This document shows, in pieces, positions 48,438 through 48,473 of a DNA stretch of 48,473 nucleotides (its first letter is position 1; each line of letters opens with the position of its first letter). The notes beneath the pieces are model-generated. The model was not told the DNA's origin. It saw only the letters and a program-made list of their open reading frames with translations, and did not search any database. A program made the translations under genes and the position numbers. Location of the stretch: NCBI GenBank assembly GCA_033722375.1, contig JAWVZB010000006.1, positions 1-48,473 of the forward strand, in the 5' to 3' direction. Source of the stretch: JAWVZB01 sp033722375 (GTDB lineage: Bacteria > Actinomycetota > Nitriliruptoria > Nitriliruptorales > Nitriliruptoraceae).

Positions 48438-48473
48438 CCCGCGCAGATGACCGACCTCCCGACCGACGGGACG

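Noticed and set aside
48395..48473. tRNA-like GGGTTCGAGCATCCC at the right end
   Set aside because: The bases around the TTCGAGC do not pair as a T-stem and no anticodon arm can be drawn.

Overview
The window is a very GC-rich chromosome segment, with many GTG starts and genes coupled by 1-8 base overlaps. WhiB proteins, an LPXTG wall-anchored protein, a class A PBP with PASTA domains and an Rv3678-Rv3683-like block all point to Actinomycetota. The exact lineage cannot be fixed from sequence alone; a deep-branching group such as Nitriliruptoria or Acidimicrobiia is a guess. I see no insertion sequence, prophage or CRISPR array, so this looks like ordinary chromosomal backbone plus one accessory-looking catabolic island.

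Layout. 1-2533: the 3' end of a class V aminotransferase, an ECF sigma factor with a coupled acidic membrane protein, and a second acidic secreted protein. 2714-15613: a catabolic island. It holds a MaoC hydratase, a wall-anchored PKD/LPXTG hydrolase, a second alpha/beta hydrolase, a complete Liv-type ABC importer (lipoprotein, two ATPases, two permeases), an acyl-CoA ligase, a TetR regulator, a KAS III-like enzyme, a 3-hydroxybutyrate-dehydrogenase-like SDR and another SDR. The same 19-base site lies at the start of the surface hydrolase and just after the promoter of the importer operon. The genes therefore look like one inducible surface-hydrolysis, uptake and acyl-CoA degradation system. 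15672-19503: tRNA-Ser, an orphan histidine kinase, a VOC protein with a PLP dehydratase, an ACT protein and a LuxR-type regulator with a degenerate receiver.

19666-26291 is housekeeping: SRP RNA, dnaX, recR, a DUF2330 protein, a small membrane protein, lysC and asd. 26323-31271 has a secreted subtilase, a PAS-GGDEF-EAL protein, a MazG-like protein and a CDF metal exporter. 31452-33908 has a nucleotide-sugar dehydrogenase lacking its C-terminal domain, a hyaluronan-synthase-like glycosyltransferase and a small membrane protein, probably a surface-polysaccharide operon. tRNA-Pro follows.

34039-43926 matches, in order and orientation, the mycobacterial neighbourhood of RidA, DUF4177, paired ArsA/Get3-like ATPases (BagA/BagB), WhiB4, PonA2 and a metallophosphoesterase. 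Extra genes are inserted here: an NfeD-like protein, a second WhiB, a YbjN-domain protein and a membrane protein. 44038-47279 encodes SelB and SelA, so the organism probably inserts selenocysteine, although selC and selD are not visible. The window ends in a multi-pass membrane protein of the HGSNAT/DUF1624 type.
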